64,000 bases of DNA from Ananas comosus (Eukaryota; Streptophyta; Magnoliopsida; Poales; Bromeliaceae): assembly GCF_001540865.1 (NCBI RefSeq), contig NC_033640.1, positions 3,452,988-3,516,987 of the forward strand, read 5' to 3'. A model generated the notes under the pieces. The model was not told where the DNA came from and did no database searches. It saw only the letters and a list, made by a program, of their open reading frames with translations. Every line of letters begins with the position of its first letter. Position 1 is the first letter of the stretch. Below are positions 32,997-43,596 of the stretch, piece by piece. The position numbers were made by a program, and so were the translations under genes.

Positions 32997-35637
32997 TGTC
33001 ACGCCCCGGGACCGGCGGAGGCCCTCCCGGTAGCGTGCCCAGACCCGCCATATGTCTACACATATAAGGCGTCTACAATAAAAGCGGAAGTAAAAGCAAG
33101 TAAAAGAACATATAGAAGAAGTGAAATAACCAGCAACTAACGATATCAGAGCGAATACAGTTCTAACATCTACATCAATAGTGATAGAACATAACTAACA
33201 CAAGAAAGTAAACATAAGTCATACAGTAACAGCCTCTAATACAAAAATGGTGGTCTCTAGTACACTGGTAAACACCTCAACCTCTCCAAAATAAAACACC
33301 ACGAGAGGTAGACCACCTAGCGAATCGTCCTCAAAGGAAGCTAGCTCGAAGCGACTCCCTTCCCGCGGTCCCTGGCCTCACCCTGAGTGGAAGGCTCTGA
33401 AAAACATCGAGAAAAAGAGGGCGTGAGAACTATAATTTATAGTTCCCAGTGGGCAATTACTGACCTCAGCTCATGCTCCACTAGGCCCCAAAAGTAAGGG
33501 TAAGCAACGATAATAATAATGAGCAATAAAAAGGAGCATGTAATAAACTGCTGAAAGAGAGAACATAAGTAAAAATGCTATACTACTATATCCCTCATAA
33601 GCACGATGTCAAACTGTTGTACATCTATTCCATCATAAGGAAAGGTAACCAATGGCAATAGTTTCCTGTTACGACCCTTTAATCATACATGATGTATAAG
33701 CTCTATCATGGCAACCAAGCATACTGTGATGAAATAGGTAACTGTCAAGTATACTACATGTCTCAACACTATGCTAAAAGCATATAAATGTAACTCAACT
33801 ACTAACCCTATCTAGTAGTGATTATCCATTCTCGACACCGTATCGATTTCCATTTCCAATTAAGGACCTACCAAAGGTAGTCCAGCTTGCGCCGCCTAAG
33901 TGCCTGTGGTAGCCCAACATCCCTACTCATGGAATGTGTCTGTCCCACTCGACCCCGTAGGCTTCTCAATACCGCACGAGCGAACAAAAGTCGCGTAGGC
34001 TAACTCCGGAGTGCCGGCTTGTAGGGAGCGACCCTCACAAGCATGTGCGAATGAGCACAAATGGCTAACAAGCAAGGTCACTGTCTCAAGTACCCAATCC
34101 ACATGTCTCTAACATGGTATAGTCACTAGCATCCCGAAGATCTAGTTCAAGTCACAATGTGAAGTTTCAACATTTGCTACGCCTAGTGCCCCTTAATGAC
34201 ACTTAGGCAATTTAATGTTCAACATGTTTTCCAAATCCCTCAATGGCCCTATCCACTAGGTTCACACGTGTCCCGAGCTCAATGCCGCTTGATGACATTA
34301 GCTCCCTAATTCACATCGCTTCTAAATGACAATATTGTCAATTTTTCATGTCACAAGTAAACTTAGGTTTAAATGCATGAATCCGAACCCATTTTACTGT
34401 AGAAGCATGGTACCACGTCTCATATAGAATGCTAAATGCAACTATGGCCTAATAAGCTACTCTCTACTATATAGAGGTCCAAAATTTCGTCATATATAAC
34501 ATAGGCCTTTTAAGCATTCTAAAATTCACAATAAATACATATAACAAGAATATGCATGCTCTTTCATTTAACAACACTTAATTAAGCACAAATGAGAATT
34601 TCTCATTGTGTGGCTAGGTCAAACCCACCGAACCGTCGCGTAGGGTCTCGTCTCGCCGAACCAAGTTGTCCCCGAGTCTCAAAATACCCTAAAAGTAATC
34701 AGCGAAGAGATACGAGGGCATTACGACCATTAAATAAGATCAAACCTTAATCTAGAAGCAAAAGGGCCAAAATTTACCTCAAGAGTAGGAAACTCTTCCA
34801 AAGCTCCAAATGAGAGCTAGAACCCTTCCAATCCAAGCCCTAGGGAGGTTCTAAACCAATCAATCTAGCCCCAAAAGCCCTAGATCAAAAAGCCCCAAAA
34901 ATAAACCCTAATACCCATTCTAGGGTTTCAACACAAGAAAAATCTCAAATCCAACGTCTAGATGGAGAGAAAGGGCTACCAACCTCAAAGAAGCTTCAAT
35001 CCAAGCTCAAAGGGTGAAGATCTTCTCCTTTGCAAGCTCCAAGTCCAAGCCTTCAAGCACCAAGGAAGAAGAGGGGATGAGGAAGATGCTCCAAGTCCTC
35101 CAAAAACTCTTAATCTTCTTCTTCTTCCTTCCTTCTTCTCCTTCTCCTTCTCCTTCTCCTTCTTCTTCTTCTTCTCTCTCTAGGAAGTGTAGGGAGAGGT
35201 TGAGAATGAGAAAATGAGAGAGGGGAGAGAAGGAAATGGCTAATAAGCCCATCTATTGTAACAAAATCCAACCAGGCCCCTCAAAAATCCAATATTGCAT
35301 CAGCCCGGTCTGGGCAGTTTTCGCCCAGAGGGACCGGTCTCTCCCCAGCTGGGACCGGTCTCTCGCTGCGAACCCGAAAAACCAGCGTTCGGGAACCGGT
35401 CTCTCCCTGCGCGGGACCGGTTGCCTCAGGCTGCCTCAACACTGCTCACTGGGGGAACCGGTCTCTCCTTCCAGGGACCGGTCCCCGAGAGTAAAAACTC
35501 TCAGGACTTGTCCAAAATTCCAATTTTCCGAACTTTTAGGTCGGAAAACATTCTACAACCCTCCACTAAGTGTGGAAAAGCTCGAAAAACATCCAAGCAC
35601 TCGAACCTCGCAATTTGCAAAGGTCCAGTGTGTTACA
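32997..35637 (-). mobile_element. Solo LTR family B, opposite orientation, in the same copia element
   Basis: It runs from TGTCACGCCCCGGG to GTGTGTTACA and is flanked by a perfect 5-bp duplication, ATAAA (32992-32996, 35638-35642). At 2641 bp it is about the size of the copy at 28975. It carries six ACCGGT cores (35333-35482) in the context GGGACCGGTCTCTC, a GA/CT-rich leader (35110-35190) and the 'gagcgaccctcacaagcatgtgcgaatgagc' block near 34028. The insertion splits a copia reverse transcriptase. Confidence 0.88.
35333..35482. repeat. ACCGGT motif cluster in family B LTR (minus copy)
   Basis: Six ACCGGT cores occur in 150 bp, mostly GGGACCGGTCTCTC, spaced about 20-40 bp apart. Confidence 0.8.
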
Positions 35638-35642
35638 ATAAA

Positions 35643-35712
35643 AGTGTCAAACTTTTGATACCACTGTCTTGATGCTTGTTTGAGCCCGTACAATGATTTT
35701 TTGAGCTTACAT
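35643..35712 (-). pseudogene. Ty1/copia reverse transcriptase, upstream fragment
   Basis: The minus strand reads VCKLKKSLYGLKQASRQWY, the most conserved copia reverse transcriptase motif, followed by KFDTF up to the insertion. Upstream (higher coordinates) the similarity ends abruptly at about 35712, so integrase, protease, gag and the 5' LTR of this copia copy are missing. Confidence 0.9.
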
Positions 35713-36035
35713 ACAAGAAAAGTTGGCGAAGATTTAACTACAAGAAAAGTTGGATAGATGGATCATGACCAAATAGACTTGCCAAAAAGAATTTATATGC
35801 CAAAACAAAATTATATTGAGTTATTAAATACACAATGAATTCACATTTTCTTTATAGGGAAGAAAGTAAAAAAAAAAAAAAATCAAATGTGAACTCACTA
35901 TCAAACACAGAACAAATTCACAAAGAACTCATATAAAGCTTGAAACTAGAGCAAATGGCAAAGGACTTGATGGTTGGAACTTTCTTATGCAATCTTTAAT
36001 TGAAATGTGTTCCTGGTTGGAACTTCGTATATTGT
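35713..36035. other. AT-rich DNA, nothing recognised
   Basis: A short direct repeat, 'aactacaagaaaagttgg'-like, occurs at the left edge (35705-35755). No gene or terminus was identified between the copia break and the LTR end at 36036. Confidence 0.4.
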
Positions 36036-36154
36036 ATTGATTGCGACGCCTTGAATGTACAGGGGAGACTCTGTCCGCGGTACAGGGGAAATCCTGTCCG
36101 TTCGGCGGTCTGTTGGCATGCCCGAAACCGACCAAATAGGCGGGCTCGGGGCGT
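36036..36154 (+). mobile_element. 3'-terminal fragment of a family A-type LTR
   Basis: The text 'tgtccgttcggcggtctgttggcatgcccgaaaccgacca' followed by CTCGGGGCGTGA matches the last 110 bp of the LTRs ending at 20444 and 32916. It abuts the next LTR fragment with no target repeat. Confidence 0.7.
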
Positions 36155-38112
36155 GAGAAGACCGGTCCCTCCATCCGAAAACAGCCTAGACCGGGCTTTG
36201 CAATGGTTGCAAAGTTGAGGGGCTTTTCTGGATTTTGTTGCATTAGAGGGCCTAATGGCCATTTCTCTCTCTTTCTCTCTCTCCCTCATTTCTCTTCCTC
36301 ACACTCTTGTTAGAGAAGGAGAAGGAGAAGAATGAGGAGAAGGAGAAGAAGGAAGGTAGGAGAAGGAGAAGATCAACTAGAGGACTTGGAGCATCTTCCT
36401 CTCCCTCTCTTCTTCCCATTGGTGCTTGAAGGCTTGGACTTGGAGCTTGCTAGAGAGGAGATCATCACTCTTGGAGCTTGGTTAGGAGCTTCTAAGAAGG
36501 TCAGTTGCTCATTTCTCCCCTCTAGACCTAGTTTTGTTGGTTTTTGGGAGATGAAACCCTAGAATGGAAAATCTAGGGTTTATTTGGGGCTTTTTGATTT
36601 GGAGCTTTTGGAGCTAATTTAATTGGATTAGAATCTTGGTTTAGGTTGCTTTGAAAGGGGTTTAACTTCTATTTAAGCTTTGGAGAGGGATTTCTACTCT
36701 CTAGGTGAGAGTTTAGCCCTCTATGCCTACATGGTTAACGTTTGAGCTAATAGCTGTTCATTTACTTCTTGTAGCTCACTTTTTGATGCTTCTAGGGTGC
36801 TAGGAGCTTAGTGGACATCTTCGTTGGAGCAAACAAAGGATTGTGCGAAGTTCGGTGGGTTTGACCTAGCCGAAAATATGAGAAATTCTGATATTTGATG
36901 ATTTATGTGTCGTACGGTGGAAATCCATGCATTTTCATGTTAGATGTATTTATTGTGAATTTTAGAATGCTTAACATGTCTATGTTATGTGTAATGAACC
37001 TTCGGACCTCTATGTAGTAGAGAGTTTGCATGTGGGGCTTATGTTGCATTTAACATTCTTGTGTGGGACTTGGGACCATGATTCTTATAGTGAAAATGAG
37101 CATTGCTTGCATGCATTTAAATCTATGCCCAATTGAGACACAAGGGATTTTAGTAAGTCATAAAGAGGCTTGGGGACTTATACTATTGGAGAATGATTGG
37201 GCTAATGTCATAAAGAGACATTGAGCTCGGGCTATAAATGAACCTAGTATTAATGTCTTAGATAGAACATAGAATATGAAATGTGCTCAACTTATAGCAA
37301 GGCTTAAGTGTCATAAAGAGGCACTAAGCCTAGTGAGTGTTGGAACATCACATTGAGACATAGAACTAGACCGTTCGGTTACTAGTGACTTTTACCATGT
37401 TAGGGACATGATGATTGGACATTTGAGACGATGACTACGCTTGCTTGCCATTTGTGCTCATTCGCACATGCTTGTGAGGGTCGCTCCCTACAAGCCGATA
37501 CTCCGGAGTTAGCCTATGGGACTTATGTTCGCTCGTGCGGCATTGAGGAGCCTACGGGGCCGGGTGGGACAAACTCATTCCTCGAGTGGGGAATGTTGGG
37601 CTACCACAGGCACTTAGGCGGCACAAGCCGGACTACCTTGGGTAGGTCCTTAATGGGAAATGAAAATCGACGTGGTGTCGGATAAGTAAAAATCACTACT
37701 AAATGGATTATAGTAGTTCGGTTTCTTGGACCTACTTATAGCATAGGTTTGGACTTATAGTATACTTGATTTTAGCGCTCTTTGCACTTTAGTATACTTG
37801 CTTGCCATGTGGGATCACACTAGTTTTGTGTCAGACATATTTGAGCACGATAGAATCTGTGTACTACACATTGCCATCATATTGCTTATAGCACAGTAGT
37901 TTACCTTAGCATTCAGTACATGGCTTCATATCTGCAGTTTAATTTCAGTTGTTTATCATATGTATCTTACTCTTTGGGCCTAGTGGCGCAATGTGCTGAG
38001 GTCAGTAATTGCCCACTGGGAACTATATGTTATAGTTCTCACGCCCTCTATTTTATGTTTTCTTTCAGAGCCTTCCATGCTGGGAGAGGCTAGGGACCGT
38101 GGAAAGCGTATC
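36155..38112 (+). mobile_element. 5'-truncated family B LTR
   Basis: It begins inside the U3 region (one ACCGGT at 36160), runs through the leader ('agagggcctaatggccatttctctctc'), and is colinear with 29470-31330, including the segments at 37440-37660 and 37975-38100. It ends just before the terminal CG-rich block, where another TGTCACGCCCC start takes over at 38113. Confidence 0.75.
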
Positions 38113-38132
38113 TGTCACGCCCCGAGCCCGCC
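38113..38132 (-). mobile_element. Start of another minus-oriented LTR, lost in a gap
   Basis: TGTCACGCCCCGAGCCCGCC is the conserved LTR terminus on the minus strand, cut off after 20 bp by the run of Ns. Confidence 0.6.
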
Positions 38133-38232
38133 NNNNNNNNNNNNNNNNNNNNNNNNNNNNNNNNNNNNNNNNNNNNNNNNNNNNNNNNNNNNNNNNNNNN
38201 NNNNNNNNNNNNNNNNNNNNNNNNNNNNNNNN
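38133..38232. other. Assembly gap (100 N)
   Basis: Exactly 100 Ns, a conventional gap of unknown size. The two sides need not be adjacent in the genome. Confidence 0.95.
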
Positions 38233-38604
38233 ATTTTTAAATATTACAAAATTTGGTTTCTAAACATTTCTAATTGTGTAGATCAACTTCAATGGTGCCG
38301 ATTATCAATTTGAAGTTCCAATCATTCAAATCGACTTGATAGGACAAGAGTCCCAATCCTATTAATAGGATAGTAGCCGGACCCTATATATATATATATA
38401 TATATATATCAATAATTCTGATTTGACATTTGAGTTCTTTGTCGGTATTTTTTATAAAATTTTTATTTTTAGCCGTTCATTTTTAGGCTACTCGTTCACT
38501 AGACAAACAAAGTAAAAAAATTATTAAATTTGATTTCTAGATAGCTCCAATAGCGTAGATCAAGTTTAACGGAGCCGATCACTATGCTATTAAAAGGAGC
38601 CTAG

Positions 38605-38636
<32 letters not shown>

Positions 38637-38644
38637 ATGAGTCC

Positions 38645-38861
38645 GGCTACTATGCTATTAATAGTACGAAGCATTTGGTGCTACCAAGTTTTCCGCCGTT
38701 AGATCAACCCTTTTGATCATTTTCACCCGTTAGATCATATTATTTAACCAACCACCCACTCAACCCTAGGGGACCCACATCATTCTAACCCACATCTCTT
38801 AATCCAATGGCTAAAAACTTGGTAGCACCAATGACTTGGTGCTATTAATAGCATAGTAGCC
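38645..38861. mobile_element. Small MITE with about 49-bp inverted repeats
   Basis: Both ends start GGCTACTATGCTATTAATAG and remain inverted copies for about 49 bp (..ttggtgctaccaagtttt), with few mismatches. The 217-bp element has no coding capacity. A related right end lies at about 38355-38381 and a diverged copy at 58893-59063. Confidence 0.8.
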
Positions 38862-38875
38862 TAGTTCATATAAAA

Positions 38876-39413
38876 TTGAGTTAGAATACTATTGATAGTA
38901 AACATGCTCCGTTACTACCCATTTGTTTTCGATGATAGAGCCTCCAAATCAACAATCGGCACCGTTGAACATGATCTATACTACTTGAAGTGTTTAGAAA
39001 TCAAATTTCAAATCTTTTCGACATCATTTGCCTAATGATCAAAGGGCTTCAAAATTTGTAATTTTAATGGTTGATATGAGACGTTTTCTTGTTTAACGGC
39101 GTAAGAATATTCAAATAAATTGAATTTTTGTTAGAAAATTTTTTAAGCTATTTAAAACAAGATCTATACTCTTGATCTTGATTACAAGACTCCTATCATC
39201 ATTTTTTAAAGAATATTCATTTTCAGCCGATCATTTTTGTGTCCACTCGATGGATAAGAGAACAATGTCGAAAATGTATAAAATTTGATTTTTAAATACT
39301 TCAAGTGGTATAGATCATGTTCAACGGTACCGATCGTCGATTTGGAGGCTTCATCATCGAAAACAAATAGATGGCAACGGAGCCCGTTTACTATCGATAG
39401 TATTCTAGCTCAA

Positions 39414-39415
<2 letters not shown>
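38876..39415. mobile_element. Foldback MITE with about 135-bp inverted arms
   Basis: The left arm (attgagttagaatactat..tttagaaatcaaattt, 38876-39010) is mirrored by 39282-39415 with roughly 85-90% identity by eye. The spacer is about 270 bp of A/T-rich DNA. A second left arm occurs at 42847-42942, cut by the gap at 42943. CT and TA microsatellites directly follow the right arm. Confidence 0.75.
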
Positions 39416-39471
<56 letters not shown>

Positions 39472-39978
39472 NNNNNNNNNNNNNNNNNNNNNNNNNNNNN
39501 NNNNNNNNNNNNNNNNNNNNNNNNNNNNNNNNNNNNNNNNNNNNNNNNNNNNNNNNNNNNNNNNNNNNNNNNNNNNNNNNNNNNNNNNNNNNNNNNNNNN
39601 NNNNNNNNNNNNNNNNNNNNNNNNNNNNNNNNNNNNNNNNNNNNNNNNNNNNNNNNNNNNNNNNNNNNNNNNNNNNNNNNNNNNNNNNNNNNNNNNNNNN
39701 NNNNNNNNNNNNNNNNNNNNNNNNNNNNNNNNNNNNNNNNNNNNNNNNNNNNNNNNNNNNNNNNNNNNNNNNNNNNNNNNNNNNNNNNNNNNNNNNNNNN
39801 NNNNNNNNNNNNNNNNNNNNNNNNNNNNNNNNNNNNNNNNNNNNNNNNNNNNNNNNNNNNNNNNNNNNNNNNNNNNNNNNNNNNNNNNNNNNNNNNNNNN
39901 NNNNNNNNNNNNNNNNNNNNNNNNNNNNNNNNNNNNNNNNNNNNNNNNNNNNNNNNNNNNNNNNNNNNNNNNNNNNNN

Positions 39979-40020
<42 letters not shown>
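39414..40020. repeat. CT/TA microsatellite with embedded gap
   Basis: (CT)n at about 39414-39440 passes into (TA)n at 39443-39471, followed by 507 Ns (39472-39978) and then (TA)n again to 40020. The gap is probably an unassembled TA-rich repeat of estimated length. Confidence 0.85.
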
Positions 40021-40023
<3 letters not shown>

Positions 40024-40559
40024 AACACTATGTTAGGTGTACCTTTCAATATGCATGCCCTCAATCATGCATATGGTATAGGACTACAAGTTGAACCTTT
40101 TACACTTGTCAATTTTTCAAGGTACTTTAATTCTTTCTTACTCTCTATCTTCATTTTAAGTGTTTTTAGAACTACTTTTAAATTTTTTTTTATCGGATCG
40201 ATCTTAACATGATATTAGAATTTGTGTACAAACCCCCTTCATTCTCTCCGGAAATGAATTTGATTTTCACATTTCCTATTCTATGTCAGCTCCTTAGTTA
40301 GTGCATGTTATTAATTTAATTTATCTGACATCTACAAAGCAATAATGCAAAGACTATTTCTAAATCAGTCTCTTCATTAAATTGATCTTTTAGAAATATT
40401 TTGTAGAACTGTTCAAGAGCTTATATAGCAAAAGAGATAAGAGGGACTAAGATTCTTCGATTATATGCACTAGGGATTGAGCTTTATGATCACACCTTCA
40501 ACTTCCTTGCAAATTAAGGTGAAGATGTGTGTGTTTCTTTTTCTAATTTAATTTTCATT

Positions 40560-40592
40560 TCGTCCAGCATTTACCATTCGAATGCTGGACGA
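40560..40592. repeat. Perfect 11-bp inverted repeat at the AT/GC boundary
   Basis: tcgtccagcat and atgctggacga flank an 11-base loop. It stands exactly where AT-rich DNA turns into the GC-rich segment. The duplicate is at 44128-44160. Confidence 0.8.
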
Positions 40593-41983
40593 CTACTCGT
40601 GTCGTTGCGATGGTGTGTGGCTTCGGCCGGTTCGTTAAGGCCGACGACACGACCAAGGCGATGACGAACCTCCGTGCATTCCGGTGCCAGATCACTCTCG
40701 ATTCTCTTACCGATATTCCTCAGAACATGTTCGTGGCACTGGGGGAGGAGAGTTTTTCCGTCATGATCTACTTGGAGAGTTGGGAGCGCACAGCGGAAGA
40801 CAGAGGAGCCAACCCCCTTTGCACCGTCTCAGGACGGCCCCGGCAACGCGAACCTACCGCCCGGGGATAGGAGGGTTAACGCCCGAGACAACTTCGGCCA
40901 CGAGGTGGCCGAGGAGGACTTGGGCGAAGGTGCAGGGGAGCTGGACGAGACTAGGTTCGAAAAATCGGTGAACCTGGGTTCGAGGCGTTCTTCGAACCAG
41001 CGACCTTCGGCCGGAACGAAGAGCGGGCCGGCGTTCGCAAGGCCGCGGAGATCTGTACCGGGCAGCGGCGGCAAGAAACTAGATGTTGTATCTCGATAGG
41101 TGCGACGACTCAGATCAAAGACCGAGGACGATGGCTCTAATCCCGTGGGTTTCACGGATCAGTAAGGGTTCGCGGAGTGCGCAAGCGACCCTTCTCCTAT
41201 TCCCTTTCCAAGAATCTCTCTTTCTTCGCTATCGACTGGAGAGTCGCCTAGGGAAGAGGGCCGAAAGGCCATGATGGTTAAGAGAGCTGTGAGCCCAGGT
41301 ACCTTGGATGGGAAGAGTCTAACCCTCGGTAACTTACTTCTTCGTTTCTTCTGCCAACTCCCAAGGCTGCAACGCTTTTAATGGCTTGGAGGGGGAATCA
41401 CGTGCTTTTATTAGAGAGTGGGGGGCGTCCCTTGTTGCGGATTGGGCCTACTCCGGGGTCCCAGTGGCAGAGATTGGATTGGTTGGGGGCCCAGATGGGT
41501 GAGGTGTTAGTGTTTCTAGCCACGACGCAAGGGGCCCACCTCGGGGACTGGTGGCACTGTTCGGATTGGAGCCTGACAGATGGGGCCTTCGGCCTTTCCA
41601 AGACCCATGAACGGCAAGGAGATGGAGAACCGAACGCCCCGATGATAACACACGGGATTCGGGTGCAGAGAGTGACGGATGGAGGTGAACGCGCGACATA
41701 TTGGGTCGACAACGGGCTACCGTCTCTGGTTGGTGGCAGGGCGAACTTTTGGGGTGATGGGACTAGCGACACACAGTCGGTATGCCATCTCGGTGGGGAG
41801 AACGTAGCGGACCAAGCTTCCACCGAGGAGGCCAAGCAAAGCGACTGGGATGAACCTAAGGAGTTGAGGGTAACGACGAATGAGATTTCAAGGAAGAAGC
41901 CAGGAAACCTACCTATTCGCGTCAGCGCGCGGCTTGCGTGCGAGGATAATTCCTCGATCCTCTCCAAAGCGATATTCAAGTAG
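40593..41983 (+). pseudogene. GC-rich coding-like segment of unknown origin (copy 1)
   Basis: An abrupt GC-rich island about 1.4 kb long lies in AT-rich DNA. Frames on the plus strand include 40610-40870 (..RCQITLDSLTDIPQNMFVALGEESFSVMIYLESWER..) and 41381-41983 (starting MAWRGNHVLLLE, rich in Trp and Gly). The first part faintly recalls the N-terminal region of plant DUF4283/zinc-knuckle retroelement proteins, but I do not recognise it with confidence and no zinc knuckle is visible. Comparing the two copies, the frames are interrupted by indels that are not multiples of three, so at least one copy is non-coding. A captured gene fragment or the ORF1 remnant of a LINE are the best alternatives. 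Confidence 0.35.
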
Positions 41984-42652
41984 AGTTTGTTACAATAACT
42001 TATCTATCCTTATCTAGTGACAACAATTACGGTAGCGAGAAAATTATAAATTAATGCAAAAAATTCCGCTAGAAATTAACTCACATATATGTCCTGTGTA
42101 CAAAAATACAAAAAGAGAAAGAACAAGAAAAGAATCCAATACTTGATATAACAGTAAAAAAGAAGAAGCAAAATAAAAGAAACTTCAGATTCATTAGAAG
42201 TTGCAGAAACAACAACACCAGAAATTACAATAGCCATAAATGCAAAAGAAGTAGATGCAAGAACATCAGCACTAAGAGAAGAAAAACTAATAACAAAACA
42301 GGCAATATTAAGAATCAAGCAGCAATAACAGAGGAATTAGTCGTGGGTCAAGTGCAAAAACGTAAAAAATAAAAAAATAAAAAATAGTAAAAATAATATA
42401 AATGTATTCGCTCAGATAATCAATAAGTTAAATCATTAATGAACAAAGGTGATTTCCACATTGAAATAAATTATATGATAAATCAATAGTTGCAACGGTT
42501 GTCTAAAAAAGGCCATCCAAGTTGGCATACTATGCCAAAACTTTATTTTTTTAATAATTATTTTAAACTTTTTTTATTTAATTTTTTTTTTTTTTGCATT
42601 ATGTCATCATCGCCAATTAAGTAAGAATTGAAAATTTATATATAAAAATTGT

Positions 42653-42799
42653 GNCAAAAAATTATGAAATTTGATTTCTAGATAGTTCCAATAGCGTAAA
42701 TCAAGTTTAACGGAGCCGATCGCCGAATTGGATGCCACATCATCGAAAACAACTTACGAGCATGGAGACCTCCGTACTTTCAAAATCATAGGAGCCTAG

Positions 42800-42845
<46 letters not shown>

Positions 42846-42942
42846 AAATTGAGTTAGAATACTATCAATAGTAAACATGCTCCGTTACTACCAATTTGTT
42901 TTCGATGATAGAGCCTCCAAATCAACGATCGGCACCGTTGAA
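42653..42942. mobile_element. MITE fragments after a single-N join
   Basis: After the N at 42653 the text repeats 38517-38640 in part ('aaatttgatttctagatag..agtttaacggagccgatc'), then shows a TA microsatellite (42805-42850) and the left arm of the foldback MITE (42847-42942). The join at the N is suspect. Confidence 0.6.
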
Positions 42943-43551
42943 NNNNNNNNNNNNNNNNNNNNNNNNNNNNNNNNNNNNNNNNNNNNNNNNNNNNNNNNNN
43001 NNNNNNNNNNNNNNNNNNNNNNNNNNNNNNNNNNNNNNNNNNNNNNNNNNNNNNNNNNNNNNNNNNNNNNNNNNNNNNNNNNNNNNNNNNNNNNNNNNNN
43101 NNNNNNNNNNNNNNNNNNNNNNNNNNNNNNNNNNNNNNNNNNNNNNNNNNNNNNNNNNNNNNNNNNNNNNNNNNNNNNNNNNNNNNNNNNNNNNNNNNNN
43201 NNNNNNNNNNNNNNNNNNNNNNNNNNNNNNNNNNNNNNNNNNNNNNNNNNNNNNNNNNNNNNNNNNNNNNNNNNNNNNNNNNNNNNNNNNNNNNNNNNNN
43301 NNNNNNNNNNNNNNNNNNNNNNNNNNNNNNNNNNNNNNNNNNNNNNNNNNNNNNNNNNNNNNNNNNNNNNNNNNNNNNNNNNNNNNNNNNNNNNNNNNNN
43401 NNNNNNNNNNNNNNNNNNNNNNNNNNNNNNNNNNNNNNNNNNNNNNNNNNNNNNNNNNNNNNNNNNNNNNNNNNNNNNNNNNNNNNNNNNNNNNNNNNNN
43501 NNNNNNNNNNNNNNNNNNNNNNNNNNNNNNNNNNNNNNNNNNNNNNNNNNN
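42943..43551. other. Assembly gap (609 N)
   Basis: The gap is flanked by the foldback MITE arm on the left and (TA)n on the right, the same context as the gap at 39472-39978. Confidence 0.95.

Positions 43552-43593
<42 letters not shown>

Positions 43594-43596
<3 letters not shown>

Larger units (their letters stand above)
40021..42652. repeat. Copy 1 of a 2.6-kb direct duplication
   Basis: The sequence from 'accaacactatgttaggtg' at 40021 recurs from 43594 with very high identity. Differences include a 20-bp extra segment in copy 1 near 40621, an 8-bp addition (acagacag) in copy 2 near 44350, and a 13-bp extra segment in copy 1 near 41930. Both copies are preceded by (TA)n and a gap. Either a recent tandem duplication or two haplotypes placed in series would explain it. 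Confidence 0.9.

Noticed and set aside
39285..40094. Long frames containing X runs (also 42877-43785)
   Set aside because: They exist only because Ns are translated as X across gaps.
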